A stretch of 64,000 bases of DNA from Pseudomonas sp. (lineage in GTDB: Bacteria; Pseudomonadota; Gammaproteobacteria; Pseudomonadales; Pseudomonadaceae). A program made the translations under genes and the position numbers. The notes under the pieces were generated by a model, which had not been told where the DNA came from, did not search any database, and saw only the letters and a list, made by a program, of their open reading frames with translations. Location of the stretch: positions 1 to 64,000 of the forward strand of contig JAUVYN010000001.1 of NCBI GenBank assembly GCA_030603065.1, in the 5' to 3' direction. Below, one piece after another: positions 41,102 through 52,726 of this stretch; the first letter of the stretch is position 1, and every line of letters begins with the position of its first letter.

Positions 41102-42439
41102 TTAACCCTCCTTCTCGATACGGGCGAGATTGTCGCGCAGGATCGGGCCGTACTCGTATTTGCCGGCACAGACGTAGGTGCACAGCGCCAGATCTTCCTC
41201 GTCCAGCTCCAGGCAGCCGAGCTTCTGCGCCATTTCGGTATCACCGACGATCAGATAACGCAGCAGCGGCGTGGGTAGAATGTCCAACGGCATGACCATT
41301 TCATAGTTGCCAACCGGCACCATTGCGCGCGGACTGCCGTTGGTGGTGGTAGTCATGTCGAAACGGCGGGAAGGCGTAAATCTGGAAATGAAGATATTCA
41401 ACACCGAGTGCTTGTCGGCTCCCGGACGCAGATAGTGAACCATCTGTCGATCGGTACCTTCGAGCAGCACGGACACCTGCAGGTGATAGCGACCCAGATA
41501 ACCCACCGGGCCACGGGCATTACGCCCGCCGAAGACCGAGCCGGAGATGAGGCGGTTGTCACCGGCCTTGAGTTCACCGGCAGTCAGCTCCTGCAGGTTG
41601 GCACCGAGACGAGTGCGCAGCAGACGCGGTTTTTCGACCTGAGGACCACCAAGCGCAACGATGCGATCGGTCCACAGACGCCCTTCGGTGAACAGCTTGC
41701 CGACGGCGATCACGTCCTGATAGTTGATGTGCCAGACCTGCTTGCTTTCATGCACCGGGTCGAGCATATGAATATGAGTGCCAGGCAGACCAGCCGGATG
41801 CGGGCCGGCGAAGGCTTCGGTACGTACGCCCGCAACCTTCTCACCCGGGATAGAAGCTCCCTCGGCCTTGCAAAGCCAGACGCGCCCCAGACGAGCCAGC
41901 ACCTGCAGACCGTTTTCGAAATCGGCGGCATACTCGGCCAAAACAACGGCAGGGTCGGCAGACAGAGGATGGGTATCGATGGCGGTAACGAATATGGAGC
42001 TCGGTTGAGCGTCAACCGCCGGGACCTTACTGAAAGGGCGCGTCCGCAGGGCGGTCCAGAGGCCTGAAGCGATAAGCTGATCGCGGACCTTCTGCGCATC
42101 CAGCGAACTCAGGGAACCGGCTGCGTGGGAGTCGAAGCTCACCACCTCGTCACCCTCGACGTCGATCACTACAGACTGCAGCACACGCTTGTCGCCGCGG
42201 TTGATCGCGCTGACGACACCGCTTGCTGGAGCGGTGTAGACCACACCAGGTGTCTTCTTGTCACTGAACAGGATCTGACCCAACTTGACCCGGTCACCCT
42301 CTTGCACTTCCATGGTAGGTTTCATACCGTGGTAGTCGAAGCCTATTACGGCTACGCTGCGTACCTGACGTGCTTCGTCAATACGCTGCTCGGGCGACCC
42401 GGTGATTGGCAAATCCAAGCCCCGTTTGATTTTTATCAT
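41102..42439 (-). CDS. nqrA: Na+-NQR subunit A
   Basis: A 445-residue peripheral cytoplasmic subunit, related to RnfC but lacking its Fe-S clusters; implicated in quinone binding. Begins [14 protein letters not shown], the usual NqrA start. First gene of an eight-gene unit (nqrABCDEF-apbE-nqrM) probably transcribed from a promoter in 42440-42600. Confidence 0.96.
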   Translation of the reverse strand: MIKIKRGLDLPITGSPEQRIDEARQVRSVAVIGFDYHGMKPTMEVQEGDRVKLGQILFSDKKTPGVVYTAPASGVVSAINRGDKRVLQSVVIDVEGDEVVSFDSHAAGSLSSLDAQKVRDQLIASGLWTALRTRPFSKVPAVDAQPSSIFVTAIDTHPLSADPAVVLAEYAADFENGLQVLARLGRVWLCKAEGASIPGEKVAGVRTEAFAGPHPAGLPGTHIHMLDPVHESKQVWHINYQDVIAVGKLFTEGRLWTDRIVALGGPQVEKPRLLRTRLGANLQELTAGELKAGDNRLISGSVFGGRNARGPVGYLGRYHLQVSVLLEGTDRQMVHYLRPGADKHSVLNIFISRFTPSRRFDMTTTTNGSPRAMVPVGNYEMVMPLDILPTPLLRYLIVGDTEMAQKLGCLELDEEDLALCTYVCAGKYEYGPILRDNLARIEKEG

Positions 42440-42744
42440 ACGAATAGCCTAATCACTGGTTGAAAACGTCAAGGGCGGGCTGGCGCTGCTGCTGCGAAGG
42501 GCTTAAGCAGAGCTCCGTCAATCGAGATGCGGAATCAAAGCAAGGCGGCCACAAACCCCCACCAAAAATCCTGCTAAGTATAAAGTTCATGGATATCCAA
42601 TGCTACTAGCACGTGGATTTTTCAGGACTTTTGAGCTACGGCGGACTGCGCAGGCGAGCGGAGCGACATGCAGCGCGACAACGAAAATCATTCGCCCACA
42701 ATAAAAGGCGCCGAAGCGCCTTTTATTCAACCTGCCTTTACCGC
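42440..42744. promoter_or_regulatory. nqr upstream region
   Basis: This 305-bp gap between gap and nqrA (same strand) holds the gap terminator at its right end. For nqrA a minus-strand -10, TATACT (42582-42577), is the best candidate; no good -35 element stands at the right distance. No small gene is seen. Confidence 0.4.
42700..42727 (-). terminator. Terminator after gap
   Basis: AATAAAAGGCGC-CGAA-GCGCCTTTTATT, a palindrome with T-rich flanks on either strand, 17 bp after the gap stop. Confidence 0.88.
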
Positions 42745-44187
42745 TCAGGCGCGAGGGAACGCCGGCGGGTTGACCTGGGCCATATCCTCCAGAATGCGAA
42801 CCACCTGGCAGCTGTAACCGAACTCATTGTCATACCAGACGTACAGGATGACGCGATTGTCATTACAGATGGTCGCCTCGGCGTCCACCACACCAGCGTG
42901 GCGTGAGCCGACGAAGTCGGTGGAAACCACCTCCTGGGAGTTGGTGAAGTCGATCTGCTTGTGCAGCTCTGAATGCAGGGCCATGTAGCGCAGGTAGTCG
43001 TTCACCTCGTCACGATTGGTCGAGGTTTTCAGATTCAGGTTCAGGATCGCCATGGAGACGTTCGGCGTGGGAACCCGAATGGCGTTCCCCGACAGCTTGC
43101 CGGCCAGTTCCGGCAGCGCCTTGGCGACAGCCTTGGCCGCACCCGTTTCAGTGATCACCATGTTCAGGGCAGCACTGCGACCACGACGATTGCCCTTGTG
43201 GAAGTTGTCGATCAGGTTCTGGTCATTGGTATAGGAGTGAACGGTCTCGACGTGTCCATTCTCGATACCATACTTGTCATTGATCGCCTTGAGCACCGGC
43301 ACGATGGCGTTGGTGGTACAGGACGCAGCGGAGATGATCTTGTCATCCGCCGTGATGTCGCCATGGTTGATACCGTGCACCACGTTCTTCATGTCGCCCT
43401 TGCCCGGCGCAGTCAGGACAACCTGGCTGATGCCAGGGCACTTCAGGTGCTGGGACAGGCCAGCCTCGTCACGCCACACGCCGGTATTGTCGACCAGCAG
43501 AGCATCCTTGATGCCGTATTGGGTGTACACCACACTACTCGGATCGCTCGCGTAGATTACCTGAATGGTGTTGCCGTTGGCGGTCAGCGTGTTGTTTTCT
43601 TCATCAATGGTGATGGTGCCCTGGAAGGAACCGTGCACCGAATCGCGACGAAGCAGGCTTGCGCGCTTGGCCAGATCGTTGGGCGCGCCCTTGCGTACGA
43701 CGATGGCGCGCAGACGGAGGCCGTCGCCAGCACCGGTCTTCTCGACCATGATGCGAGCCAGTAGGCGACCGATACGGCCAAAGCCGTAGAGCACCACGTC
43801 ACGCCCCTCGCGGCGCTCGCCCTTGCGACCGATCACACTGGCCAGCTCTTCACGCAGGAACGCGTCGAGATCATTGCCACCCTGGGCGCGGAACTTGTTT
43901 ACCAGACGACCCAGGTCGATGGAAGCCGGACCAAGATCGAGGTCGAGCAAGGCCTTGATAACCGGAAATGTGTCGTGAACCGACAGCTCGTTATCGTCGA
44001 TCTGGCGGGCGAAGCGGTGGGACTTGAGAATGCTGATGACCGAACGATTGACCAGGCCACGGCCGTAGATAGAAGTCACAACATTGTGTTCGCGGTAGAG
44101 GCGGCCGATCAGCGGGATCATCGCCTCGGCAGTAGCCTCGCGTTCAGTCCAGGCTTCCAGGCATTCATCGTATTGGGCTTGAGTCAC
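42745..44187 (-). CDS. gap: Glyceraldehyde-3-phosphate dehydrogenase, long form
   Basis: A 480-residue GAPDH. The NAD-binding GFGRIGRLLARIM begins only at about residue 130, so there is an N-terminal extension of about 125 residues absent from classical 335-residue enzymes; this long form is known in pseudomonads (PA3001 type). The catalytic Cys290 lies in SAASCTTNA. It may work in gluconeogenesis. Located divergently from mfd, 137 bp apart. Confidence 0.93.
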   Translation of the reverse strand: MTQAQYDECLEAWTEREATAEAMIPLIGRLYREHNVVTSIYGRGLVNRSVISILKSHRFARQIDDNELSVHDTFPVIKALLDLDLGPASIDLGRLVNKFRAQGGNDLDAFLREELASVIGRKGERREGRDVVLYGFGRIGRLLARIMVEKTGAGDGLRLRAIVVRKGAPNDLAKRASLLRRDSVHGSFQGTITIDEENNTLTANGNTIQVIYASDPSSVVYTQYGIKDALLVDNTGVWRDEAGLSQHLKCPGISQVVLTAPGKGDMKNVVHGINHGDITADDKIISAASCTTNAIVPVLKAINDKYGIENGHVETVHSYTNDQNLIDNFHKGNRRGRSAALNMVITETGAAKAVAKALPELAGKLSGNAIRVPTPNVSMAILNLNLKTSTNRDEVNDYLRYMALHSELHKQIDFTNSQEVVSTDFVGSRHAGVVDAEATICNDNRVILYVWYDNEFGYSCQVVRILEDMAQVNPPAFPRA

Positions 44188-44324
44188 GGCGTATCCTTCC
44201 AGGTCTTGGGAGCAAAGAGGGCCAATATTATGCGTTTAGCGGGCTGCAGAGGCAATCATCAAGGGAAACGCAACGCTTGTGAGGCGCAGAGTGTCAGAGG
44301 AGGCTACACTAGCCGTTTTTTCCG

Positions 44325-47300
44325 ATGGACCCCAGCATGCCCGGCAATCTGACGATCCTAAGCACCCCGAAGTTCCATAACGATAGTGGCAAGACGGTAT
44401 GGGGGAGCTTGCCCGGTGCTGCCAGAGCCCTCGCCATTGCCGAAGCCGCCGCAGATCATCAGGGGTTGAGCCTTGTCATCACTCGGGATACGGCAATGGC
44501 GGACCGGCTGGAAGAAGAGCTGCGCTTCTTTGCCCCGGAACTGCCGGTGCTCAGTTTTCCAGACTGGGAAACGCTGCCCTACGACCGTTTCTCGCCGCAC
44601 CAGGACATCATCTCCCAGCGTCTGCGAACGCTGCACCTGCTTCCTCAGACACGCCAGGGGATCCTCGTAGTCCCCATGACCACCCTGCTGCACTGCATTC
44701 CGCCGCGTGCCTTTCTGGGCGGCTCGGTGTTGCTCATGGAAACCGGGCAGCGGCTGGATATCGACCGAATGCGTCTGAACCTGGACGCCGCCGGTTACCG
44801 TGCGGTCGATACGGTGTATGAGCATGGCGACTATGCGGTGCGTGGAGCGCTGCTGGATCTGTTTCCCATGGGCAGCCCCCTGCCCTACCGCATCGATCTG
44901 TTCGACGATGAAATCGAGACGCTGAGGACCTTCGATCCTGAAAGCCAGCGCTCCATCGACAGGGTTGAACGCATTCATTTGCTTCCGGCACGCGAGTTCC
45001 CGCTCGACAAGTCTGCGCTGACCGGCTTCCGCGCGCGTTTTCGCGAACGTTTCGATATCGATCACCGCAAGGTACCGCTGTATCAGGACATCATGGCCGG
45101 CCTGGTGCCACCGGGCATCGAATACTATCTGCCGCTGTTTTTTGAAGAGCTGGGCACCCTCTTCGACTATTTGCCCGACAACACGCGGCTATTCAGCCTG
45201 CCCGGCATCGAAGCCAGTGCCGAGCAGTTCTGGACGGATGTGAGAACCCGGCACCAGGAACAGGCGATCGATGCTACCCGTCCTCTGCTGCCGCCCGCCG
45301 AACTTTTCATTCCGGTGGAGGAGTGTTTCGCGCGAATAAAGGCCTATCCGCGAGCGGTCTGCCAGGAGGAGCCTGTCGAACCCGGCGCTGGCCGCCACGA
45401 CCTGCCTTGCCTGCCTCCGCCGGAGCTGCCGATCGACAACAAGCAGGAACGCCCCCTTGCCGAACTCGAGAACTTTCTCGACAAGTTCGGCGGTCGGGTA
45501 TTGTTCGCAGTGGAATCGGCTGGCAGACGGGAGGCGCTGGGCGAGCTGCTTGCGCGCGTTGAGATCAAGCCCGAGGAATTCGCCAGCTGGAACGACTTCC
45601 TCAGGTCCACTGCCACCCCCGGAGTGATAATCGCACCCGTCGACCAGGGTCTGGTGGCGCCGGATGCTGCAGTCGCGCTGATCGCCGAAAGTCAGCTGTT
45701 CGGCCGCCGGGTCATGCAGAAGCGTCGCCGCGGCAAGGCCACCGATCTCGGCGACGCGGTGATCCGCAACCTGACCGAACTGCGCGAGGGGGCACCGGTC
45801 GTACATATCGACCATGGCGTGGGGCGCTACTGCGGGCTGGTGAACCTGACCATCGAGGATCAGCAGGCCGAGTTCCTCATGCTCAAGTACGCCGACGAGG
45901 CGACCCTCTACGTGCCGGTCTCGAACCTGCACCTGATCGCCCGCTATACGGGCTCGGAGGACGAGAACGCGCCGCTGCACCGGCTGGGCTCCGAGCAATG
46001 GCAGAAGGCCAAGCGCAAGGCCGCCGAGCAGGTTCGCGACGTCGCCGCCGAGCTGCTCGACGTCTACGCGCGCCGCGCCGCCCGCCAGGGTTTCAGCTTC
46101 AGCGCACCGGAGCGTGACTACCAGGCCTTCGCCGACACCTTCCCCTTCGAGGAAACCGCCGATCAGCAGGCCGCGATCGAGGCGGTGATCCGCGACATGA
46201 CCGGCAAACAGCCGATGGACCGCCTGGTCTGTGGCGACGTTGGCTTCGGCAAGACGGAAGTCGCAATGCGCGCGGCCTTCGTCGCGGTGCATAGCGGCAA
46301 GCAGGTGGCCGTGCTCGTACCCACTACCCTACTCGCCCAGCAGCACTACAACAGCTTCAAGGACCGCTTCGCCGACTGGCCGGTGACCGTCGAGGTCATG
46401 TCGCGCTTCAAGTCGGCCAAGGAGGTCAAGGCGGCCGCCGAAGAGCTCGCTGAAGGCAAGGTCGACATCATGATCGGCACCCACAAGCTGCTCCAGGACG
46501 ACATCCGATTCAAGGATCTGGGGCTGGTGATCATCGACGAGGAGCACCGCTTCGGGGTACGCCAGAAGGAGCGGCTCAAGGCACTGCGTAGCGAAGTGGA
46601 TATCCTCACCCTGACCGCCACACCGATCCCGAGGACGCTGAACATGTCCATGTCGGGCATGCGTGATCTGTCGATCATCGCCACCCCCCCGGCACGGCGG
46701 CTATCGGTCAAGACCTTCGTGATGCAGCAGCAGCCGGCGGTGATAAAGGAGGCGATCCTGCGTGAACTGCTGCGTGGGGGCCAGATCTATTACCTGCACA
46801 ACGAGGTGCAGACCATCGAGAAATGTGCCGCCGAGCTCGCCGAGCTGATTCCCGAGGCGCGCATCGGCGTCAGCCACGGACAGATGCCTGAGCGGGCACT
46901 CGAGCAAGTGATGCGCGACTTCTACCATCGGCGCTTCAACATTCTGGTCACCACCACCATCATCGAGACCGGCATCGACGTACCCAGCGCCAACACCATC
47001 ATCATCGAGCGCGCCGACAAGTTCGGTCTAGCCCAGCTGCATCAGCTGCGCGGCCGGGTCGGTCGCAGCCATCATCAGGCCTACGCCTATCTGCTGACCC
47101 CGCAGGGCAAGAAAATCACCGGTGATGCGGAGAAGCGCCTGGAAGCCATCGCCATGGCCCAGGATCTGGGCGCGGGCTTCACCCTGGCAACCCACGACCT
47201 GGAAATTCGCGGTGCCGGCGAGCTGCTCGGGGAGGGTCAGAGCGGTCAGATTCAGGCGGTGGGCTTCACCCTGTACATGGACATGCTCGAGCGCGCGGTC

Positions 47301-47819
47301 AAAGCCATTCGGAAAGGCCAGCAGCCGAATCTGGAGCAGCCGCTCGGCGGCGGGCCCGACATCAACCTGCGCCTGCCTGCGCTGATTCCCGACGACTACC
47401 TGCCGGATGTACACGCACGCCTGATCCTGTACAAGCGCATCGCCAACGCCACGGACGAGGAAGGACTCAAGGATCTGCAGGTCGAGATGATCGACCGCTT
47501 CGGCCTCTTGCCTCCGCCAGTCAAGACTCTGTTCCGGGTAACCAGTCTCAAGCTGCGCTGCGAGCCGTTGGGCATCGCCAAGGTCGATGTCGGGGCCGAG
47601 CACGGGCGACTGGAGTTCGCCGCGGATACACGCATCGATCCGCTGGTACTGGTGCGTCTGATCCAGGACAATCCGCAGCGCTATCGACTGGAAGGTGCTA
47701 CTGTATTTCGCTTCAATGCGCCGATGGCGTCTGCCGATCTGCGCCTGAATACCGTCGAAGCATTGCTGGACCGTCTGGAACAGCCCCCTGCCGAACCCAA
47801 GGGAAAAGGAAAACATTGA
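44325..47819 (+). CDS. mfd: Transcription-repair coupling factor Mfd
   Basis: A 1164-residue SF2 translocase that removes stalled RNA polymerase and recruits UvrA. N-terminal UvrB-like domains (about 1-330), the RNA-polymerase-interacting domain near 480-550 (VHIDHGVGRY), helicase domains with CGDVGFGKTEVAM and IIDEEHRFG, TRG motif and C-terminal regulatory domain. The start is uncertain: ATG at 44325 or 44337; neither has a Shine-Dalgarno sequence, and a TACACT -10-like element ends at 44310, so the mRNA leader may be very short. Confidence 0.95.
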   Translation: MDPSMPGNLTILSTPKFHNDSGKTVWGSLPGAARALAIAEAAADHQGLSLVITRDTAMADRLEEELRFFAPELPVLSFPDWETLPYDRFSPHQDIISQRLRTLHLLPQTRQGILVVPMTTLLHCIPPRAFLGGSVLLMETGQRLDIDRMRLNLDAAGYRAVDTVYEHGDYAVRGALLDLFPMGSPLPYRIDLFDDEIETLRTFDPESQRSIDRVERIHLLPAREFPLDKSALTGFRARFRERFDIDHRKVPLYQDIMAGLVPPGIEYYLPLFFEELGTLFDYLPDNTRLFSLPGIEASAEQFWTDVRTRHQEQAIDATRPLLPPAELFIPVEECFARIKAYPRAVCQEEPVEPGAGRHDLPCLPPPELPIDNKQERPLAELENFLDKFGGRVLFAVESAGRREALGELLARVEIKPEEFASWNDFLRSTATPGVIIAPVDQGLVAPDAAVALIAESQLFGRRVMQKRRRGKATDLGDAVIRNLTELREGAPVVHIDHGVGRYCGLVNLTIEDQQAEFLMLKYADEATLYVPVSNLHLIARYTGSEDENAPLHRLGSEQWQKAKRKAAEQVRDVAAELLDVYARRAARQGFSFSAPERDYQAFADTFPFEETADQQAAIEAVIRDMTGKQPMDRLVCGDVGFGKTEVAMRAAFVAVHSGKQVAVLVPTTLLAQQHYNSFKDRFADWPVTVEVMSRFKSAKEVKAAAEELAEGKVDIMIGTHKLLQDDIRFKDLGLVIIDEEHRFGVRQKERLKALRSEVDILTLTATPIPRTLNMSMSGMRDLSIIATPPARRLSVKTFVMQQQPAVIKEAILRELLRGGQIYYLHNEVQTIEKCAAELAELIPEARIGVSHGQMPERALEQVMRDFYHRRFNILVTTTIIETGIDVPSANTIIIERADKFGLAQLHQLRGRVGRSHHQAYAYLLTPQGKKITGDAEKRLEAIAMAQDLGAGFTLATHDLEIRGAGELLGEGQSGQIQAVGFTLYMDMLERAVKAIRKGQQPNLEQPLGGGPDINLRLPALIPDDYLPDVHARLILYKRIANATDEEGLKDLQVEMIDRFGLLPPPVKTLFRVTSLKLRCEPLGIAKVDVGAEHGRLEFAADTRIDPLVLVRLIQDNPQRYRLEGATVFRFNAPMASADLRLNTVEALLDRLEQPPAEPKGKGKH

Positions 47820-48373
47820 TGAGCAAAGCACTGACCAGAATCTGCCGCGCCGGTCTGATCGCCCTCGCTGCCTGGACCAGCAACGCGCTCGCCCAGGAGA
47901 GCTACATCGTCGAGGTGGTCTTCTTCAGCCAGCCGGGCGGGCAAATCGCTGCAGCGCACTCACCCGACCCCGACTGGACGGCGAACGCCATCGACCTGGC
48001 GAACACCGCGCGTGCAGATGTACGCCCGATCGACCCCAGCCGCCACCGCCTGGAGCAGCAGGCTGCTCAACTGAGCCGCCAGGGTTACCGCGTGCATCTG
48101 CACCGCGCCTGGACCCAGCCTGCCGGTGCCGACCTTACCGTAGCAGTGGAAGAACCCCCGGTGGACGGTATCGTGCCGGTTCAAGGGCTGGTGACCCTGG
48201 CCCAGGATCGTCCTCTGGAGGTGGCGGTGAATTTCTGGCGCAATCACGCCACAGGTGGAGATCAGCGCGTGGTCAGCGAGCAGCTTCAGCAGCGCCGCCG
48301 CCTACGGCTGGATGAAACCCACTACCTCGATCACCAGAGCCTGGGCATGCTGGTACGGGTCAGCCGCAACTGA
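47819..48373 (+). CDS. CsiV-family periplasmic protein
   Basis: A 184-residue exported protein: a signal peptide (about 1-24, cleavage after ALA) then YIVEVVFFSQ and, near the end, a long basic helix and LDHQSLGMLVRV, as in the CsiV family (peptidoglycan-binding, PF10972) found immediately after mfd in gammaproteobacteria. The start ATG overlaps the mfd stop (TGATG), so translation is coupled. Precise role unknown. Confidence 0.85.
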   Translation: MSKALTRICRAGLIALAAWTSNALAQESYIVEVVFFSQPGGQIAAAHSPDPDWTANAIDLANTARADVRPIDPSRHRLEQQAAQLSRQGYRVHLHRAWTQPAGADLTVAVEEPPVDGIVPVQGLVTLAQDRPLEVAVNFWRNHATGGDQRVVSEQLQQRRRLRLDETHYLDHQSLGMLVRVSRN

Positions 48374-48388
48374 CCCGACCTGGCTGTT

Positions 48389-50271
<1,883 letters not shown>

Positions 50272-50274
50272 GTG

Positions 50275-51279
50275 TCAGAGCAGCTCCAGTCGGGTGAGCA
50301 GGGAGACCGTTTCGCGCCAGGTGGGCGAGGCCTTGTAGTCGATGCCGGGATAAGCACGAGCGAGCATTCTTCCAAGGTGACCCGGTGCAGTCATGCCCAG
50401 CTTTTGGGAATGCATCAGTGCCTCCTCCGCCGCGCCGCGGTCATTGCAGATCAGCAGCATGTCGCAGCCGGAGGCCAGCGCAGCGTCAACGCGATCCGAC
50501 ATGCCGCCTACCGCATGTGCCCCGGCCATGGTCAGGTCGTCACTGAAAATGACACCGGAGAAGCCCAGCTCATCGCGCAGGATCTGTTGTAGCCAGCGAC
50601 GGGAGAACCCTGCGGGAAGACTATCGACTGCCGGATATACCACATGGGCCGGCATGATGCCGTCAAGTACGGGCGCCAGGGCAGCGAAAGGCACCAGGTC
50701 GGTAGAGCGAATGTCGGCCTCGCTACGCTCGTCCACCGGCAGATCGGTGTGCGAATCCGCTTCAGCCCAGCCGTGCCCGGGAAAATGCTTGCCGGTAGCC
50801 GCCATTCCCGCCCGCTGTAGACCTTCGATATAGGCCCCACCCAGGTAGGACACGGTCTGACCATCGCCGCCGAGCGAACGATTACCGATCACTTCGCTGC
50901 GGCCGTGGTCGAGATCCAGCACCGGAGCGAAGCTGATGTCGATGCCGCAGGCGAGCATCTCGGTTGCCATGAGCCACGCTGCTCCGCGCGCCGCGTCAGC
51001 GGCCTGGGCACCAGCCTTGATTCCGATGTCACGCAACGGCGGCAGACGCAGGACATCCTTGCGAAGACGTTGAACGCGGCCGCCTTCCTGGTCTATCGCT
51101 ATCAGCAGGTCGGGCCGCAACGCCCGAATCGAGCGAACCAGCTCGCGTACCTGAGCCGGAGACTCGGTATTGCGCGCAAACAGTATCAGTCCGCCCACCT
51201 CAGGCTGGCGTAGCAGGTGGCGGTCAGCTGAATCGAGCCAGTGTCCGGCCACATCCACCATCAATGATCCCTGTTTCAA
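50275..51279 (-). CDS. nagZ: Beta-N-acetylhexosaminidase NagZ
   Basis: A 334-residue family 3 glycoside hydrolase that removes GlcNAc from anhydro-muropeptides in cell-wall recycling and thereby feeds AmpR-type beta-lactamase signalling. KHFPGHG followed by DSHTDLP contains the catalytic His and the substrate motif; IIFARN-like ILFARN is near the start. The start is inferred to be TTG at 51279, overlapping the upstream stop (TTGA), preceded by GGAG and giving the length of P. aeruginosa NagZ; an ATG at 51261 is the alternative. Confidence 0.93.
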   Translation of the reverse strand: MKQGSLMVDVAGHWLDSADRHLLRQPEVGGLILFARNTESPAQVRELVRSIRALRPDLLIAIDQEGGRVQRLRKDVLRLPPLRDIGIKAGAQAADAARGAAWLMATEMLACGIDISFAPVLDLDHGRSEVIGNRSLGGDGQTVSYLGGAYIEGLQRAGMAATGKHFPGHGWAEADSHTDLPVDERSEADIRSTDLVPFAALAPVLDGIMPAHVVYPAVDSLPAGFSRRWLQQILRDELGFSGVIFSDDLTMAGAHAVGGMSDRVDAALASGCDMLLICNDRGAAEEALMHSQKLGMTAPGHLGRMLARAYPGIDYKASPTWRETVSLLTRLELL

Positions 51280-51776
51280 CTTGGTTGATCTCCGTCGGTT
51301 ATCAGCACCCTGCAACCTGCAGGTGTCAGCTCGAACAACTCGAGCATGTCGGTATTGCGCAGACGGACGCAGCCGTGCGAGAGCGGTACCCCCATGGGCT
51401 GGTCATCAGCGGTGCCATGAATATAGATATAACGACGCTGCGAGTCGCAGTCGCCGCCGCGATTGAAGCCGGGCTGCTCACCGCACAGCCAGAGAATGCG
51501 GGTCAGGATCCAGTCCCGATGGGGATACTGCGAGGCCAGCTCGGCGGACCACACTTCGCCGGTGGGGCGACGACCGATGAAAACCGCGCCCAACGGCTGT
51601 CCAGCGCCTATGCGCGCTCGAACCCGATGCGCCCCGCGTGGCGTACAGCCACTGTTGTTGCGCTCACCTGGCCCATTCAGCGCAGTCGAGACCGGATAGC
51701 GGCAGACCAGCTGCCCGTCCCGATAGCCGAACAGCTCCTGGCGGAATAAGGAAATATGGATCTGATCCAGTTGCAT
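51276..51776 (-). CDS. L,D-transpeptidase (YkuD domain), no signal peptide
   Basis: A 166-residue YkuD-domain protein. The catalytic motif is HGT...MG...SHGCVRLRN with the nucleophilic Cys near residue 138. L,D-transpeptidases cross-link peptidoglycan or attach lipoproteins, or act as L,D-carboxypeptidases. No signal sequence is evident (it begins MQLDQIHISLF), so either it is cytoplasmic and acts on recycled muropeptides, in line with its coupling to nagZ, or export is non-classical. It overlaps nagZ by 4 bp. Confidence 0.88.
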   Translation of the reverse strand: MQLDQIHISLFRQELFGYRDGQLVCRYPVSTALNGPGERNNSGCTPRGAHRVRARIGAGQPLGAVFIGRRPTGEVWSAELASQYPHRDWILTRILWLCGEQPGFNRGGDCDSQRRYIYIHGTADDQPMGVPLSHGCVRLRNTDMLELFELTPAGCRVLITDGDQPS

Positions 51777-51833
51777 GCACGACTCCGGGGAAAGTGCACA
51801 CGATAACGGATCGCGCCCGCGGAGGTAAGCCCG

Positions 51834-52520
51834 TCAGACGGAGACGAGGGCATCCTCAACCGGCACCGTGGCACCGGCTAACCGAACGCCGTCGGCACGC
51901 ATGCCAGCGGCCATGAAGGGCACCATCAGCCGCAGCACTTCATCGACACTATGGTGCACCCCGAATTCCGCCTCGGCGATCGCCCGCAAGGCTTTCAGAC
52001 TGGACATCGTGAAGGCAGCGCTACCAAGCATGAAGTGCACGCGCCAGAACAGCTCGCTGGGCGGGAGATCAGGCGCAGCGCGAACCAGCAACGCCATGTA
52101 GCGCTGAAAGACCTTGCCATAGACCTCCGCGAGATACTTGCGCAGGTGCCCCTGACTCTGACTGAAGGCAAGTCCTAGCAAACGCATGAAGGTGGAAAGA
52201 TCGTTCCCGCTACGTGGCTTTACGGCCAGCACCTGCCGCACCAGAATCTGCAGCAGCTCCTCGAGCCGCAGGTCGTCGTCCTGACCAGCGTGACGCAACC
52301 GCTCCAACTCCTGCTCAAGACTATTCACGAACGGGTCCAGGAAGCGCACGAAAACGGCCTGAATCAGTGATTTCTTCGACCCGAAATGATAATTGACGGC
52401 GGCAAGATTGACCCCGGCCTTGCTGGTGATCAGACGCAGGGAGGTTTCAGCGAACCCCTTTTCGGCGAACAGATGCTCTGCGGCGTCGAGGATGCGTTCT
52501 ACTGTTTCGGATTGTGCCAT
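51834..52520 (-). CDS. psrA: TetR-family fatty-acid regulator PsrA
   Basis: A 228-residue TetR repressor: the helix-turn-helix spans about residues 10-55 (TSLRLITSKAGVNLAAVNYHFGSK). In Pseudomonas PsrA represses fadBA and activates rpoS, and its binding is released by long-chain fatty acids. The start is set at 52520. It lies next to lexA and nagZ as PA3006 does. The promoter carries its own operator sites, so it is probably autoregulated. Confidence 0.94.
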   Translation of the reverse strand: MAQSETVERILDAAEHLFAEKGFAETSLRLITSKAGVNLAAVNYHFGSKKSLIQAVFVRFLDPFVNSLEQELERLRHAGQDDDLRLEELLQILVRQVLAVKPRSGNDLSTFMRLLGLAFSQSQGHLRKYLAEVYGKVFQRYMALLVRAAPDLPPSELFWRVHFMLGSAAFTMSSLKALRAIAEAEFGVHHSVDEVLRLMVPFMAAGMRADGVRLAGATVPVEDALVSV

Positions 52521-52533
52521 GGGGAATACCTGA

Positions 52534-52564
52534 CAAACGGATGTTTGAAACATACGTTTCAAAC
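52534..52564. promoter_or_regulatory. Two overlapping PsrA operators
   Basis: Site 1 CAAAC-GGAT-GTTTG (52534-52547) and site 2 GAAAC-ATAC-GTTTC (52547-52560), the latter extended to 9-bp arms GTTTGAAAC / GTTTCAAAC (52543-52564). Both match the published PsrA consensus (G/C)AAAC-N2-4-GTTT(G/C). They adjoin and overlap the psrA promoter. Confidence 0.85.
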
Positions 52565-52578
52565 GATCGAACTGTCAA
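52549..52578 (-). promoter_or_regulatory. psrA promoter
   Basis: On the minus strand: TTGACA (52578-52573), 18-bp spacer, TATGTT (52554-52549). PsrA site 2 fills the spacer and part of the -10, so binding would block RNA polymerase. Confidence 0.6.
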
Positions 52579-52664
52579 GCGACATATAAGAACAGATGGC
52601 GCCCATCACTGATATTAATATAGAGCGCTCATTTCCCTCCAATTCTCTGGAAGAAACAGAAGTC

Positions 52665-52692
52665 TTGCCCTCAGGCGCTAACTGTATATAAT
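52665..52692 (+). promoter_or_regulatory. lexA promoter
   Basis: TTGCCC (52665-52670), 16-bp spacer, TATAAT (52687-52692). The perfect -10 lies inside the first SOS box. Confidence 0.75.
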
Positions 52693-52716
52693 CACAGTTA
52701 CTGTATATAAAAACAG
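52682..52716 (+). promoter_or_regulatory. Two SOS (LexA) boxes
   Basis: Two 16-bp boxes, each CTGT-N8-ACAG: 52682-52697 (CTGTATATAATCACAG) and 52701-52716 (CTGTATATAAAAACAG), separated by 3 bp. Both match the gammaproteobacterial LexA consensus and cover the lexA promoter, indicating autorepression. Confidence 0.95.
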
Positions 52717-52726
52717 GCGTATCAGG

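Noticed and set aside
44305..44324. A firm leaderless start for mfd
   Set aside because: The -10-like TACACT has no suitable -35 element, so the transcription start is not secure enough for a finding.
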